A stretch of DNA of 64,000 nucleotides from an uncultured Flavobacteriaceae bacterium (GTDB lineage Bacteria > Bacteroidota > Bacteroidia > Flavobacteriales > Flavobacteriaceae), in assembly GCA_947503005.1 (NCBI GenBank), contig CANNCA010000004.1, positions 323,433-387,432 of the forward strand, written 5' to 3'. Below are positions 52,691-60,723 of this stretch, piece by piece; the stretch's first letter is position 1, and every line of letters begins with the position of its first letter. The notes beneath the pieces were generated by a model that worked only from the letters and a program-made list of their open reading frames with translations, was not told where the DNA came from and did no database searches. A program made the position numbers and the translations under genes.

Positions 52691-52888
52691 AGCACAACGG
52701 TTTGTGTATGAGACGTAGCGTGCTAAAAGACACTAACTTTTCGGATTAACACAGAGCCGAATTTTTATGTTTTGTTTTTAACTTTTCTATATTAAAAGCC
52801 ACATTTAAAAATTTGGCGGTTTTTGTAAACTAGCACAAACCTTCAGGTTAAGCACCTATTAGCTATGTTTTATTCACCGTGTTGTGCG
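52691..52888 (-). repeat. attC-like site s16, long class
   Basis: The element is 198 bp. Left AGCACAACGGTTTGTGTATG, right TTATTCACCGTGTTGTGCG, with internal stem GCCACATTTAAAAATTTGGC. The right box GTTGTGCGT matches the s17 left box (GTTTTGCGT) 8 of 9. Confidence 0.85.
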
Positions 52889-52900
52889 TTCGTTTTTTAT

Positions 52901-53410
52901 TCAATGGTATTTTTCATAGAGTTCTTCTAGTAAAGCATCTAATTCTGGAGGACAACCTTCTGTAAAATCAGTTGGGCTCTCAATCACTTTTCCGTTGACC
53001 TTTTTGAACATAGCTCTCGGAATCTCTCTAACTATCTTAATTTCAGCGTATTCTTCTGTCCAAAAACCTGGTTCAAATTCAAAATCACTTGATTTATAAA
53101 AATCATTTTGGTAATTGGTTTCTAACCTTTTTATAAAGTCAAAATCATTTACAGAATGGGGTTCTATATCCATTACCTCTTTTCTGTCTTTATATTGTTT
53201 CAAATATCTTGGCGCGGATTTCCAATAAATCATTAAAACTGTCGCTTTATCCGTTAAAGCATTATTTACTAACCAATTCAGAAAACTGTCCGATCCATCC
53301 CAATTCCACTCCATTACCATTTGATAAAGAACTTTCTGTGTTTGTTTTGCAGCAAATTCCAAAATGATTTCACTTTCTAAAGCATCATATTCTTCTTGGC
53401 TTAATTTCAT
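52901..53410 (-). CDS. DUF4274-domain protein
   Basis: The 169-residue protein has the DUF4274 pattern WNWDGSDSFLNWLVNNALTDKATVLMIYW at about 33-61, a soluble domain often encoded in immunity or accessory gene sets. The rest has IKIVREIPRAMFKKVN and a short helix at the end. It has no signal or membrane segment. The function is unknown. It is a single-gene cassette. Confidence 0.78.
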   Translation of the reverse strand: MKLSQEEYDALESEIILEFAAKQTQKVLYQMVMEWNWDGSDSFLNWLVNNALTDKATVLMIYWKSAPRYLKQYKDRKEVMDIEPHSVNDFDFIKRLETNYQNDFYKSSDFEFEPGFWTEEYAEIKIVREIPRAMFKKVNGKVIESPTDFTEGCPPELDALLEELYEKYH

Positions 53411-53425
53411 ACTGTTTTCTCAAAT

Positions 53426-53559
53426 GACGCAAAACGGCTGGGCTATGAGTAGTAGCGTGGATTAGTACTTAACTTTACAAGTACACACCAAGTTGGAAAT
53501 TCCAGCGGAATTTCCAAAGTAGGCGAGAACAAGCAATTACTTATAGCCATTGTTAGGCC
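53426..53559 (-). repeat. attC-like site s17, medium class
   Basis: The element is 134 bp. Left GCAAAACGGCTGGGCTATG, right TTATAGCCATTGTTAGGC. The outer arms GGCTATGAGTAGT / ATTACTTATAGCC pair in 11 of 13 positions, with a central GGAAATTCC AGC GGAATTTCC hairpin. The right box GTTAGGC equals the s18 left box exactly. Confidence 0.9.
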
Positions 53560-53566
53560 ACGTATT

Positions 53567-54526
53567 TTATTCAAATATTTTTTCCAAATTCAGATATTCA
53601 GTTTCGACAAAGAAAATGCTCCATTCTCCATATTCATAGTTCCCTAAATTCTCTGATTGGCTAAAAAAGAAATATTTTCCGTCTCTTGAAAACCTTGGAC
53701 TACTTTCTTCATTTTTTGAATTGACCAACTGTCCGATAGGTTTTGCTTTGCTCCATCCATTTTCTGTCTTTTTACAGACAAAAATATCTTCGCCACCCTT
53801 ACCACCTGGTGCATCGTAAGAATTGAAAACCAAATAATTTCCATCAGGTGAAATTACTGCCGAATAAACCCAAAACTTTTCGTCATCCCAAATTCCTTCA
53901 ATTTCTCTCGGTTCGGAAAAAACTTTACCATCGAATTTCGTTTCATAAAGTTTTATGCTTTTTGTTCCGCGCATCATAGTTGTGAAATAAAAAGTTTCGT
54001 TATCATTAGAAAAAAAGAAATTATTGTTTGAAGATGGCCATTGTTCTTTTTCTATTTGAACAGCATTAATTGGTTCAGGTAATGGTTTTGGTTGACTCCA
54101 GCCTTTGTCTGTTTTTTCCATCATCCAAATATTCATATCAAAATTTCCTTTATTCGGCTTGTTTGGGATTTCACGCTCTGAACCAAAAAAAAGAAATTTT
54201 CCGTTTGGCGTTATCATCGCTGTTTCGTCTCTATCAGTAGAGAATTCGGCAAGTTTTGGTGTTGACCATTGACCATTAATAAAATCACTCTCATAAATCA
54301 TTTGCTTTTCTTCGGATGCTCTTCTAGAAAAAAAGGTTTTTAGTCCATCAGCAGAAAAAGTTAATTCAAATTCGCTATTGTCTTCAGTAGAAATTATGCC
54401 TTTTGCAAATGGTATTGGTTTTGAAACTATTTCTGTTGAGTATTTAACTTCTGGTTTCTTCTGATCTTTGTTGCAACTTAAAAATCCAAAAATTATAATT
54501 ATGAAAAGAATGTTTGTTTTTTTCAA
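53567..54526 (-). CDS. PD40/WD40-like beta-propeller lipoprotein
   Basis: The 319-residue lipoprotein has a lipobox (FLSCNKD near 16) and TolB/PD40-like propeller repeats: ELTFSADGLKTFFSRR, AMITPNGKFLFFGSERE, SAVISPDGNYLVFNSYDAPGG, SPRFSRDGKYFFFSQSEN. Such proteins bind partner proteins or sugars at the cell surface; the function is unknown. It is a single-gene cassette with exact flanking boxes. Confidence 0.83.
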   Translation of the reverse strand: MKKTNILFIIIIFGFLSCNKDQKKPEVKYSTEIVSKPIPFAKGIISTEDNSEFELTFSADGLKTFFSRRASEEKQMIYESDFINGQWSTPKLAEFSTDRDETAMITPNGKFLFFGSEREIPNKPNKGNFDMNIWMMEKTDKGWSQPKPLPEPINAVQIEKEQWPSSNNNFFFSNDNETFYFTTMMRGTKSIKLYETKFDGKVFSEPREIEGIWDDEKFWVYSAVISPDGNYLVFNSYDAPGGKGGEDIFVCKKTENGWSKAKPIGQLVNSKNEESSPRFSRDGKYFFFSQSENLGNYEYGEWSIFFVETEYLNLEKIFE

Positions 54527-54545
54527 AGCGTTTGTTTTTAATGTT

Positions 54546-54679
54546 GCCTAACGTGTTCGTGTATGGTTAGTTGCGTAAGCAACTAAGGTAACAAAAAAGC
54601 CCAGGAGTAAGGAAATCCACTAGGATTTATAAGACATTCTTTAGCAACTTTGAGCAATTAATTATACACGTTGTTATGC
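54546..54679 (-). repeat. attC-like site s18, medium class
   Basis: The element is 134 bp. Left GCCTAACGTGTTCGTGTATGG, right TTATACACGTTGTTATGC. Outer arms CGTGTATGG / ATACACG pair; the centre holds GGAAATCC/GGATTT. The right box GTTATGCA and s19 (GTTACACA) share 6 of 8. Confidence 0.83.
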
Positions 54680-54706
54680 ACTGATTAGTATTTGCAGAAC
54701 TGAGAA

Positions 54707-56278
54707 CTAATTTGTTCCATCATATTTAGAGGTTAGCTTTTCTCTTTCAATTAATTCTCCATTTATTAGCACAAACTGAATATCGTTATAGGCCTCGATT
54801 GTTTCAAATGGATTAGAATTGAGAATTAAAATATTAGCTGTTTTACCTATGCTTAATGTTCCAACCGAATTAATCAAATCAAACTCTTTTGCATTATTAA
54901 AAGTTGCAGCTTTAAAAATTTGTTTTAAAGGAACTCCAGCATCAAACCAATGTTGCATTTCTAGATAACCATTATAACCAGGTGGATGTGTATACATGTT
55001 CATCGCACCATTATCTGTACTGAATAATAAATTTGCATTGTTTTCTGCCAATAGGTTTACAACTTTTTGAATCTTTAATTCATAAGACTTATAAAGTTCA
55101 TCGAACATTTCTTCACCACTATTGAATTGGCTTCTTATTGGATTGAAAAATTCAGGATTCATTTTTTCAAGAAACTTTGGTCTGGCCAAAATTTTGTCAC
55201 GACTCCATTGGGCATCTTCTGATTGTAGCCAATCTATATATTTGGGAGTATAAAGTAATTTAAGAATTGGAGCCTCCTTAAAAGTATTATCAAGAATATC
55301 CTTTTCGGCTAGAATGACCCGAAAAGTTGGTTGATAACCAATACGTTTGTTCGAAATATCAAGTAATAGTTCTTTATGGGTTTCGGGAAATTTGGTGCTT
55401 AAATAATCTTCAGGATTTGAAGTCCAATTCCACATGGCATGAGCTATAACGTCGACTCCAGCATGAACTGCAAATAATTGCCCCTCATATGAAGTAGCAT
55501 GCATTATCACAGGTAAATCTTTAGCATGTGCTTCTGTGACTAGCTCATTCATTATTTCTAGAGTAGGTACTTCCCAGAATTGTGGAAGACCAGAAGCAGC
55601 ATCTTCGTATAATGTTTTAATGCAAATATTATCTTCTTGAGTAATTTGTGAAATAAGACTAGAAGGCGTATGAAGCTCAAGATTTATTGAATCTGGAATT
55701 TTAATATTTTTATTGTAACTATCGTAAAGGAAAGGCGTCTTGTAGCGTTCATTTTGAGGTAACTCATTCATCACCATTTCAAAATCATCCATAACTTGTA
55801 CTTTTTGGGCACAGGTGTAAATTTCAGGTCTAATACGAAAGTCTTTAAGCCTTTCTATTGTGTTTGGCGCATAATTATCAACATCGATAAGCGAGGTATA
55901 TCCAAAGTATAAAAAATTCCTAGGGAGTCGATCAAAGTAGTCATTGACTAATTTCTCGCTTGCTTTTCGTTGTCTAAAATTTATTCCAGCAATATTATTT
56001 AAATGAACATGGCTATCTATTAGACCAGGTATGGCATATTTTCCTTGTCCATCTATTATTTTAAGCTTTCCTTTTACATTCGGTTCTTTTTTACCGCAAA
56101 AAACAATTTCAGATCGGTCGATAAGGATATAGCCCAAATACTTTTCTATTGTACCAGTTTCGTCAGTTGAAATTATGGTTATGCTCTTAATTAAAATACC
56201 TTCTGTAACAGTAAAATTATTAGAAGAATAACAACTGATTAGAATAATTAGCAGCAATATTGAAGCAAGTTTCTTCAT
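54707..56278 (-). CDS. Exported amidohydrolase
   Basis: The 523-residue lipoprotein (lipobox ISCYS near 15) is a metal-dependent hydrolase. Blocks: IDSHVHLNNIAG near 87-98 (metal ligand HxH), DLPVIMHATSYEG with His near 254, VDVIAHAMWN near 272, and LLFSTDNGAMN with the aspartate near 433. It is of the amidohydrolase_1 type and not close to the gene at 28022 in sequence. It may cleave amide or imide bonds. It is a cassette cargo. Confidence 0.85.
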   Translation of the reverse strand: MKKLASILLLIILISCYSSNNFTVTEGILIKSITIISTDETGTIEKYLGYILIDRSEIVFCGKKEPNVKGKLKIIDGQGKYAIPGLIDSHVHLNNIAGINFRQRKASEKLVNDYFDRLPRNFLYFGYTSLIDVDNYAPNTIERLKDFRIRPEIYTCAQKVQVMDDFEMVMNELPQNERYKTPFLYDSYNKNIKIPDSINLELHTPSSLISQITQEDNICIKTLYEDAASGLPQFWEVPTLEIMNELVTEAHAKDLPVIMHATSYEGQLFAVHAGVDVIAHAMWNWTSNPEDYLSTKFPETHKELLLDISNKRIGYQPTFRVILAEKDILDNTFKEAPILKLLYTPKYIDWLQSEDAQWSRDKILARPKFLEKMNPEFFNPIRSQFNSGEEMFDELYKSYELKIQKVVNLLAENNANLLFSTDNGAMNMYTHPPGYNGYLEMQHWFDAGVPLKQIFKAATFNNAKEFDLINSVGTLSIGKTANILILNSNPFETIEAYNDIQFVLINGELIEREKLTSKYDGTN

Positions 56279-56333
56279 AACCTTGATTAGTTACTTGTAA
56301 GACGATAAAGATTTGGAAATGTTACTTGAATTT

Positions 56334-56395
56334 GTGTAACGGTTTTGCTATGCGCCGTGTCCCGAAGGGCATTGCGTATGGGTTATGTTGTAGAC
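56334..56395 (-). repeat. attC-like site s19, short class
   Basis: The element is 62 bp, a size usual for classical attC. Left GTGTAACGGTTTTGCTATGCG, right GCGTATGGGTTATGTTGTAGAC, with outer arms CTATGCGC / GCGTATGG and a CCCGAAGGG loop hairpin. The HxlR stop codon lies inside its right end. Confidence 0.8.
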
Positions 56396-56817
56396 AGTTT
56401 TTCTTTATAGTTCTTTTTAAGTGCTTCAATAGCATCTTCTCTATTACTCTTCATGAATTCAAGCTCATCAGTTTGTCTCATGATTGGATTGAATTCTCTT
56501 AAATTCTGGTCGCTCCAAATAGCTAGATCGACCACTACAGGTGCAAGTGATAATCCTTTGTCAGTTAAATGATAAAGTTTAGTCTTTTTATTGCTTGGGT
56601 GATTTTTTCTCTCTAAAAGTCCGTATGACTCCAAGCATTTGAGTTTCAATGTGAGAATACTTGTAGATACCGCTTCATCACTTTCGGTGAATTCTTTGAA
56701 AGTTTGCATCTCTTCGATTAGCATCTGCTTGATAATTATGAGCATCCACTTGTCACCTAAAATGTCTATAGCTGAGGTTACTGGGCAGTCACATCTAAAT
56801 TCTTGACTCATAAACAT
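56383..56817 (-). CDS. HxlR-family transcriptional regulator
   Basis: The 144-residue winged helix-turn-helix protein has the HxlR pattern: RCDCPVTSAIDILGDKWMLIIIKQML with the cysteines near 8-10, FKEFTESDEAVSTSILTLKLKCLESYGLLERK, and YHLTDKGLSLAPVV. Cysteines in this family can sense redox or aldehydes. It is divergent from a membrane protein gene with two 18-bp direct repeats in between, so it likely represses or activates that gene and itself. ATG 56817 and the next ATG two codons on are both possible. Confidence 0.9.
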   Translation of the reverse strand: MFMSQEFRCDCPVTSAIDILGDKWMLIIIKQMLIEEMQTFKEFTESDEAVSTSILTLKLKCLESYGLLERKNHPSNKKTKLYHLTDKGLSLAPVVVDLAIWSDQNLREFNPIMRQTDELEFMKSNREDAIEALKKNYKEKLSTT

Positions 56818-56859
56818 TGGTCTTAGATTTCATTGGAGAAAATATTTCTCTAACAATTA

Positions 56860-56908
56860 CTTCGGAAACAAAAGTAAAATAGTATTTTCGCTTCGGAAAC
56901 AAAAGTAA
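56860..56908. promoter_or_regulatory. Direct repeats, candidate HxlR operator
   Basis: CTTCGGAAACAAAAGTAA occurs at 56860-56877 and again at 56891-56908, exactly 31 bases (three helical turns) apart, in the 114-base divergent region. Identical sequence on one helix face suggests a two-dimer operator. Confidence 0.7.
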
Positions 56909-56931
56909 TAATCATTTAGTATATCTTCACT

Positions 56932-57468
56932 ATGAGCGAAATTCAAATTTCAACACTAGGACTGATTTTGTCCATCATTCCCGTTACACTTCACGGTATT
57001 GAAGTTCTTTTCCCAATGCAGGCCCGATTAATAGCTAACTGGGTTCTGCCGTTTTTTGGACTTAAAAGTCCAAGTGGCAAAACGGCTTTAACTCAAGACG
57101 AACAACTTACTATGCTTGATGCTGCACTTGAGGCAGCTCCAAAGGAAAAATCTACCAATGCAAAAGACTATATTTTTCTTTTGCTTTTCGAACAGCGCCA
57201 AGGCGCTATTGGTTTTGCAGCAGTAGCTGTAGGTGCTATTTATGGAATGGGAATTGAACTTACTGCACGACAACCTTTGCATCTTCTTTTTGGAGTTGTT
57301 GCGGTTTTGATGATGTTGGTCAATGCCAATCAAGCAGGTTTTTTACTATTTTTTGGCAAGCATCGAAGGGTTTCAAAGCACGGTAGAAATGTTGGGATTG
57401 TTTTCACACCATTTTGGTTAGCCGTTGCTCTGTTGAATTGGTTAGCTTTCTCTTATGTAATGTCTTAG
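56932..57468 (+). CDS. Integral membrane protein, unknown function
   Basis: The 178-residue protein has about four membrane helices (residues 6-28, 91-110, 115-140, 152-175) and a soluble loop rich in charged residues around 50-80. No family is recognised. It is the only clear plus-strand gene in the cassette array, paired with the divergent HxlR gene, and likely its target. It is followed directly by site s20. Confidence 0.72.
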   Translation: MSEIQISTLGLILSIIPVTLHGIEVLFPMQARLIANWVLPFFGLKSPSGKTALTQDEQLTMLDAALEAAPKEKSTNAKDYIFLLLFEQRQGAIGFAAVAVGAIYGMGIELTARQPLHLLFGVVAVLMMLVNANQAGFLLFFGKHRRVSKHGRNVGIVFTPFWLAVALLNWLAFSYVMS

Positions 57469-57480
57469 TTTTATTCTAAT

Positions 57481-57702
57481 TGGCTACGGTTGAGCTATGA
57501 ACAGTAAGGGGCACGCCGTCTGCGAAGCAGCGGGCGAGTTGGAGCGCTGGCAGCTTTCCGCCACGCACATAGCGAAATCTTTTTGTTTTGATTTATTTTT
57601 TCTGTCCAGAGCAAAATCCGAAAGATTTTGCGGACTACATAAAAATACACAAACCTTTCGTTTAAGCCCGAAACCCGTATTGTTTATAGGTTTTGTTGGC
57701 AA
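57481..57702 (-). repeat. attC-like site s20, long class
   Basis: The element is about 222 bp. Left GGCTACGGTTGAGCTATG, right TTTATAGGTTTTGTTGGCAAC. Stem GCAAAATCCGAAAGATTTTGC is exact, and an added CGTCTGCGAAGCAGCGGGCG hairpin increases its length. The right box matches s21 across the toxin-antitoxin pair in 15 of 16. Confidence 0.88.
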
Positions 57703-57721
57703 CAGTATTTTTGCGTGCAGT

Positions 57722-58009
57722 TTAGAGTATATTTTTCAAATCCTGTTTTCCGACAATCGCCATTATGTCCACCGTATCATTATTGATTTTGTGGTAAATA
57801 CTGTCCGAACCGCAAACACATCTCCGATACCCTTTCTTAATGTATTCAACAGATTCAAATGAATTAGCTCCCTTGGCTATAATGTCAAAATATTCGAAAA
57901 ACGTTTCGAAATATATGTCCGCTTGTCGTACTCCAAATTTTTTGATTCCGTAACGATGAATACGTATCAGGTCATCTTTAGCTTCATTACTTAATCTATA
58001 CTTAGTCAT
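57722..58009 (-). CDS. parE: RelE/ParE-family toxin
   Basis: The 95-residue toxin has the ParE/RelE fold pattern: YRLSNEAKDDLIRIHRYGIKKFG at the start, IKKGYRRCVCGSDSIYHKINNDTVDIMAIVGKQD at the end. The conserved IYxKI..D..I..I block and an alpha-helical hairpin at the N-terminus are clear. ParE toxins poison gyrase; family assignment to ParE or RelE cannot be settled by eye. The gene overlaps its antitoxin by eight bases, with the toxin second. Confidence 0.88.
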   Translation of the reverse strand: MTKYRLSNEAKDDLIRIHRYGIKKFGVRQADIYFETFFEYFDIIAKGANSFESVEYIKKGYRRCVCGSDSIYHKINNDTVDIMAIVGKQDLKNIL

Positions 58010-58241
58010 TAAGTTTAGACTTGGATCGTGCTAAGATTTGTTCCTTGCTATCATTGGTAAATCCGCTATTTTCAGATTTTTCCAATTTAGCTCTAATCCA
58101 GTCAATTTCGATTTGCTGATTTCTAGCCTGACGAATTAAGTCATTAACGAGTTCGCTTTTACTTGAGTATTCTTGGTTATCAACTTGTGTTTTTAACCAT
58201 TCGTCATTTGGTCGCGTGAAAGATATGCTCTGTCTAGCCAT
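58002..58241 (-). CDS. parD: Ribbon-helix-helix antitoxin (ParD/CopG type)
   Basis: The 79-residue protein starts with the short beta strand ARQSISFTRPNDEWLK, then YSSKSELVNDLIRQARNQ gives the ribbon-helix-helix core. The charged C-terminus (ILARSKSKLND) binds the toxin. It is the first gene of the operon. Toxin-antitoxin cassettes are known to stabilise large chromosomal integron arrays, and the boxes flanking this pair match in 15 of 16 bases. Confidence 0.87.
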   Translation of the reverse strand: MARQSISFTRPNDEWLKTQVDNQEYSSKSELVNDLIRQARNQQIEIDWIRAKLEKSENSGFTNDSKEQILARSKSKLND

Positions 58242-58304
58242 GAGAAATATATTTTGATGCTAATTTACACCAAAAACGAACCAACTCCAAATTTTTATAA
58301 TATT

Positions 58305-58505
58305 GTTGCCAACGGTTGGGCTAAGCGTAGTGCGGTAGTAAGGAAACTTTTCGTTTCCGTCTACGCTCGAAGCCAGAGCTTTTTGTTTTGTTTTTATCTT
58401 TTTCATTTTAAAAGCCAAATCCAAAAGATTTGGCGGACTTGGCAAACACTCCCAAGCCTGTAAAAATAGCACTTTATGCCCTATTTGCTATAGCCATTGT
58501 TGTGC
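58305..58505 (-). repeat. attC-like site s21, long class
   Basis: The element is 201 bp. Left GTTGCCAACGGTTGGGC, right TATAGCCATTGTTGTGC. Nested stems GCGTAG/CTACGC with GGAAAC TTTTC GTTTCC, and GCCAAATCCAAAAGATTTGGC are exact. The right box GTTGTGCTT equals s22 over nine bases. Confidence 0.9.
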
Positions 58506-58562
58506 TTTCGTTATTTCTATTTTAATCAATCATTATAGTTGAATCATTTTTTTTCAAGAACA

Positions 58563-59612
58563 TTATTCATCTTGTTTTATAAATTCAAAAGTGTTGTCAG
58601 TTAAATCTAGAATGACTTTGTAATTACCTTCTTCAGGAATAGATATGTTTCCTCCGTCAAGTCCGGCACTACCTTTAGGAAATTCTGCATTCATTGCTAA
58701 GCCCCAATTTTGAGACCAACTATCTCTACACCTAAATTTTACGGTTCCTTTTTTAAGGTACATCTTAATTTCCCAAATACCTTTATCTGCGTCCCTAAGT
58801 GTCATTGGTGTAGACTTAGCACCAACATCGTCATAACCATTTATAGCAGTTCCAATAATGCCTACATATTTATAAATAACTTTAACTTCAGGATAGTAAT
58901 CTTTTATCAATTCCATGATAGATAAACCATCGTTATGATGATTTATGGCTTTAGCGTAATTGTATTTTTTAACAGCTCGAACCGTCTTTAAAATAGATTT
59001 AAACTTTCTCGTTTTTAATAAGTTTCGACAATAAGTAAAGTCGATAGATGTATAGTACGTACTATCTAGTAGCTCCATGCTAGGCTCCAAAGAAGGATAA
59101 GCAAGATCAATGTTTTCCAAGGATTCAGTTAAGCGATCATCATTAAAATAATCATCATTGGAAATATTATTTAAATAATTTAATACCTCTTTTGTTAAAT
59201 CCTTTTGTATCCTGTTCTCAGGGTGTGCAATTAAATCTTTGGCGTATAGTGTAGATTCTGAAAAGAATTTATCATTACCATAACTTAATAAGAACAATTT
59301 TAAGGGAAGATCTTTATCGGGAATAGAATCTCCGTTATTTAAAAGTTCTTCAACCGATTCAATATCATTTTCAAATGTTTTTGAATGCCCTGAAAATATT
59401 TCAGTATCGTACTTTATTGTCGTATAAAGCTGTTCTAGAGTATTTTTAAATTGGGCTTTTTGTTTACGTGTTTCATTCCAATTTTGAAGTTGTAATGCAA
59501 AGAAAATACCAATAATAATTAAAACAATTTCGCCAAATGCATATATTAGATATTTACTGAACTTATTTTCAGTTAGCAATCGTTGTCTAATTTTTCTAAA
59601 GAATTTTATCAT
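58563..59612 (-). CDS. DUF6090-like membrane protein fused to a SusE/SusF-like C-terminal domain
   Basis: The 349-residue protein has the DUF6090 N-terminus (MIKFFRKIRQRLLTENKFSKY, membrane helix LIYAFGEIVLIIIGIFFALQL) and a helical middle. A C-terminal beta-rich domain from about residue 270 reads like SusE/SusF carbohydrate-binding ends: GIWEIKMYLKKGTVKFRCRD, WSQNWGLAMNAEFPKGSAGLDG, GNYKVILDLTDNTFEF. The fusion is distinct from the other three copies and suggests that the extracellular part binds glycans or peptidoglycan (inference). Confidence 0.8.
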   Translation of the reverse strand: MIKFFRKIRQRLLTENKFSKYLIYAFGEIVLIIIGIFFALQLQNWNETRKQKAQFKNTLEQLYTTIKYDTEIFSGHSKTFENDIESVEELLNNGDSIPDKDLPLKLFLLSYGNDKFFSESTLYAKDLIAHPENRIQKDLTKEVLNYLNNISNDDYFNDDRLTESLENIDLAYPSLEPSMELLDSTYYTSIDFTYCRNLLKTRKFKSILKTVRAVKKYNYAKAINHHNDGLSIMELIKDYYPEVKVIYKYVGIIGTAINGYDDVGAKSTPMTLRDADKGIWEIKMYLKKGTVKFRCRDSWSQNWGLAMNAEFPKGSAGLDGGNISIPEEGNYKVILDLTDNTFEFIKQDE

Positions 59613-59636
59613 TGGTTAGCGTTTTCTGATAATGAA

Positions 59637-59830
59637 GCACAACGGTTCGGCTATGGTTAGTACGGGAATTAAAAGTAGTGAACTTTCGATTAAGCACTTA
59701 GCCAAAACTTTTTATTTTGTTTTATCTTTTTCTTTATAAAGCCAAATCAAAAGATTTGGCGGACTTAGTTAAAGGCTCTAAACTTTGGGTTAAGCACTAA
59801 AACCCGTATTAATTATGGCCATTGTTGTGC
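59637..59830 (-). repeat. attC-like site s22, long class
   Basis: The element is 194 bp. Left GCACAACGGTTCGGCTATGG, right AATTATGGCCATTGTTGTGCACT, with stem GCCAAATCAAAAGATTTGGC. The right box matches s23 over 10 of 11 bases, GTTGTGCACT. Confidence 0.88.
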
Positions 59831-59839
59831 ACTGTTTTT

Positions 59840-60205
59840 TTATCGCATATGATATAAATAAATCGCAAAATTTAGTATTCCGCTCATATCATTTTCGCTT
59901 ATCGAATTGTATTTTTTGAGATAATCTAATTTCATTTTTTCAAACTTGTAATCTTCTAAATCTGCATAATTACTTTTTGACTTTTGAAAGTAGTTTGATT
60001 TAGTTCCCAAAGCTATTTCAGCATAAAGGTCATTTTTCAAGGTTCTTATATATTCTATTCGTTCTTGATTATAATCCCCAAGTTTGTAATATTTTAAACG
60101 TCTTTTTATTTTCTTTTCAGCCTCTTTTTTGTCCGAAAAGTCAAATTCATATGCTAAATCTGTAAAGCAAATCAAATTGTATGTCTGTTGAGTGGCTTGC
60201 TCCAT
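59840..60205 (-). CDS. Unrecognised 121-aa protein
   Basis: The 121-residue protein is charged and mainly helical (YEFDFSDKKEAEKKIKRRLKYYKLGDYN, IRTLKNDLYAEIALGTKSNYF), with no signal or membrane segment. It is directly behind the 118-aa Cys-His protein gene with three bases between and no element, so the two share a cassette. Such pairs are often effector/immunity or toxin/antitoxin-like, but the sequences do not show it. Confidence 0.65.
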   Translation of the reverse strand: MEQATQQTYNLICFTDLAYEFDFSDKKEAEKKIKRRLKYYKLGDYNQERIEYIRTLKNDLYAEIALGTKSNYFQKSKSNYADLEDYKFEKMKLDYLKKYNSISENDMSGILNFAIYLYHMR

Positions 60206-60208
60206 TTA

Positions 60209-60565
60209 TTATTTTCTTAATCCCATTTCCGTGTATGCGTGAAATTCGCAAATCGCCATTTCAGTCAGCGCATTTTTATTACAACCTTTCCAAGTACATT
60301 TTTGGTTAGTCGTTCCACGATACTTTTTTAATAGTTCTATTCTCAAATTTTGGTCGTCATATTCAGTCCAATTGTCAGTCGATTCAAGTCGAACAAAAAA
60401 CTGCTCTTGATATTTGTCCCATTCGTCAAGTCGCCAAAAGGAATTGTCTCTTATATTCCGATATAACCTGTACCAATTCTTTTGGTCAACTAATTCAAAT
60501 TCCGACTCAATAATTTCGAGAATATTTTTATCAGCGTAGTATATTTTATCTGTTAGTTCGGTCAT
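60209..60565 (-). CDS. Unrecognised 118-aa protein with a Cys-Cys-Cys-His cluster
   Basis: The 118-residue protein has a beta-rich first part (WYRLYRNIRDNSFWRLDEWDKYQEQFFVRLE) and a C-terminal CTWKGCNKNALTEMAICEFH segment, whose Cys/His spacing could bind zinc. No family is recognised. It begins the two-gene cassette. Confidence 0.65.
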   Translation of the reverse strand: MTELTDKIYYADKNILEIIESEFELVDQKNWYRLYRNIRDNSFWRLDEWDKYQEQFFVRLESTDNWTEYDDQNLRIELLKKYRGTTNQKCTWKGCNKNALTEMAICEFHAYTEMGLRK

Positions 60566-60575
60566 TTCTCAAATA

Positions 60576-60711
60576 GTGCACAACGTGTTTGTGTATGATT
60601 TCGTTGCGTGTTTCAGCAACCAATTTAGCAAATACAAACCGAATAGAAAATCCTCGAGGATTTTCGTAAGTAGGCTAGAACTAGCAATAAATTATATACG
60701 TTGTTAGGCGC
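60576..60711 (-). repeat. attC-like site s23, medium class
   Basis: The element is 136 bp. Left GTGCACAACGTGTTTGTG, right TATATACGTTGTTAGGCGC. The centre is a perfect GAAAATCCTCGAGGATTTTC palindrome. The right box GTTAGGCGC equals s24 exactly over nine bases. Confidence 0.9.
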
Positions 60712-60723
60712 TGTGTTTTTTAT

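Noticed and set aside
57497..57862. Plus-strand frames within repeat elements (also in s6, s21 and s24)
   Set aside because: They lie across attC-like elements and antisense to real genes; their similarity to each other comes from the repeats.
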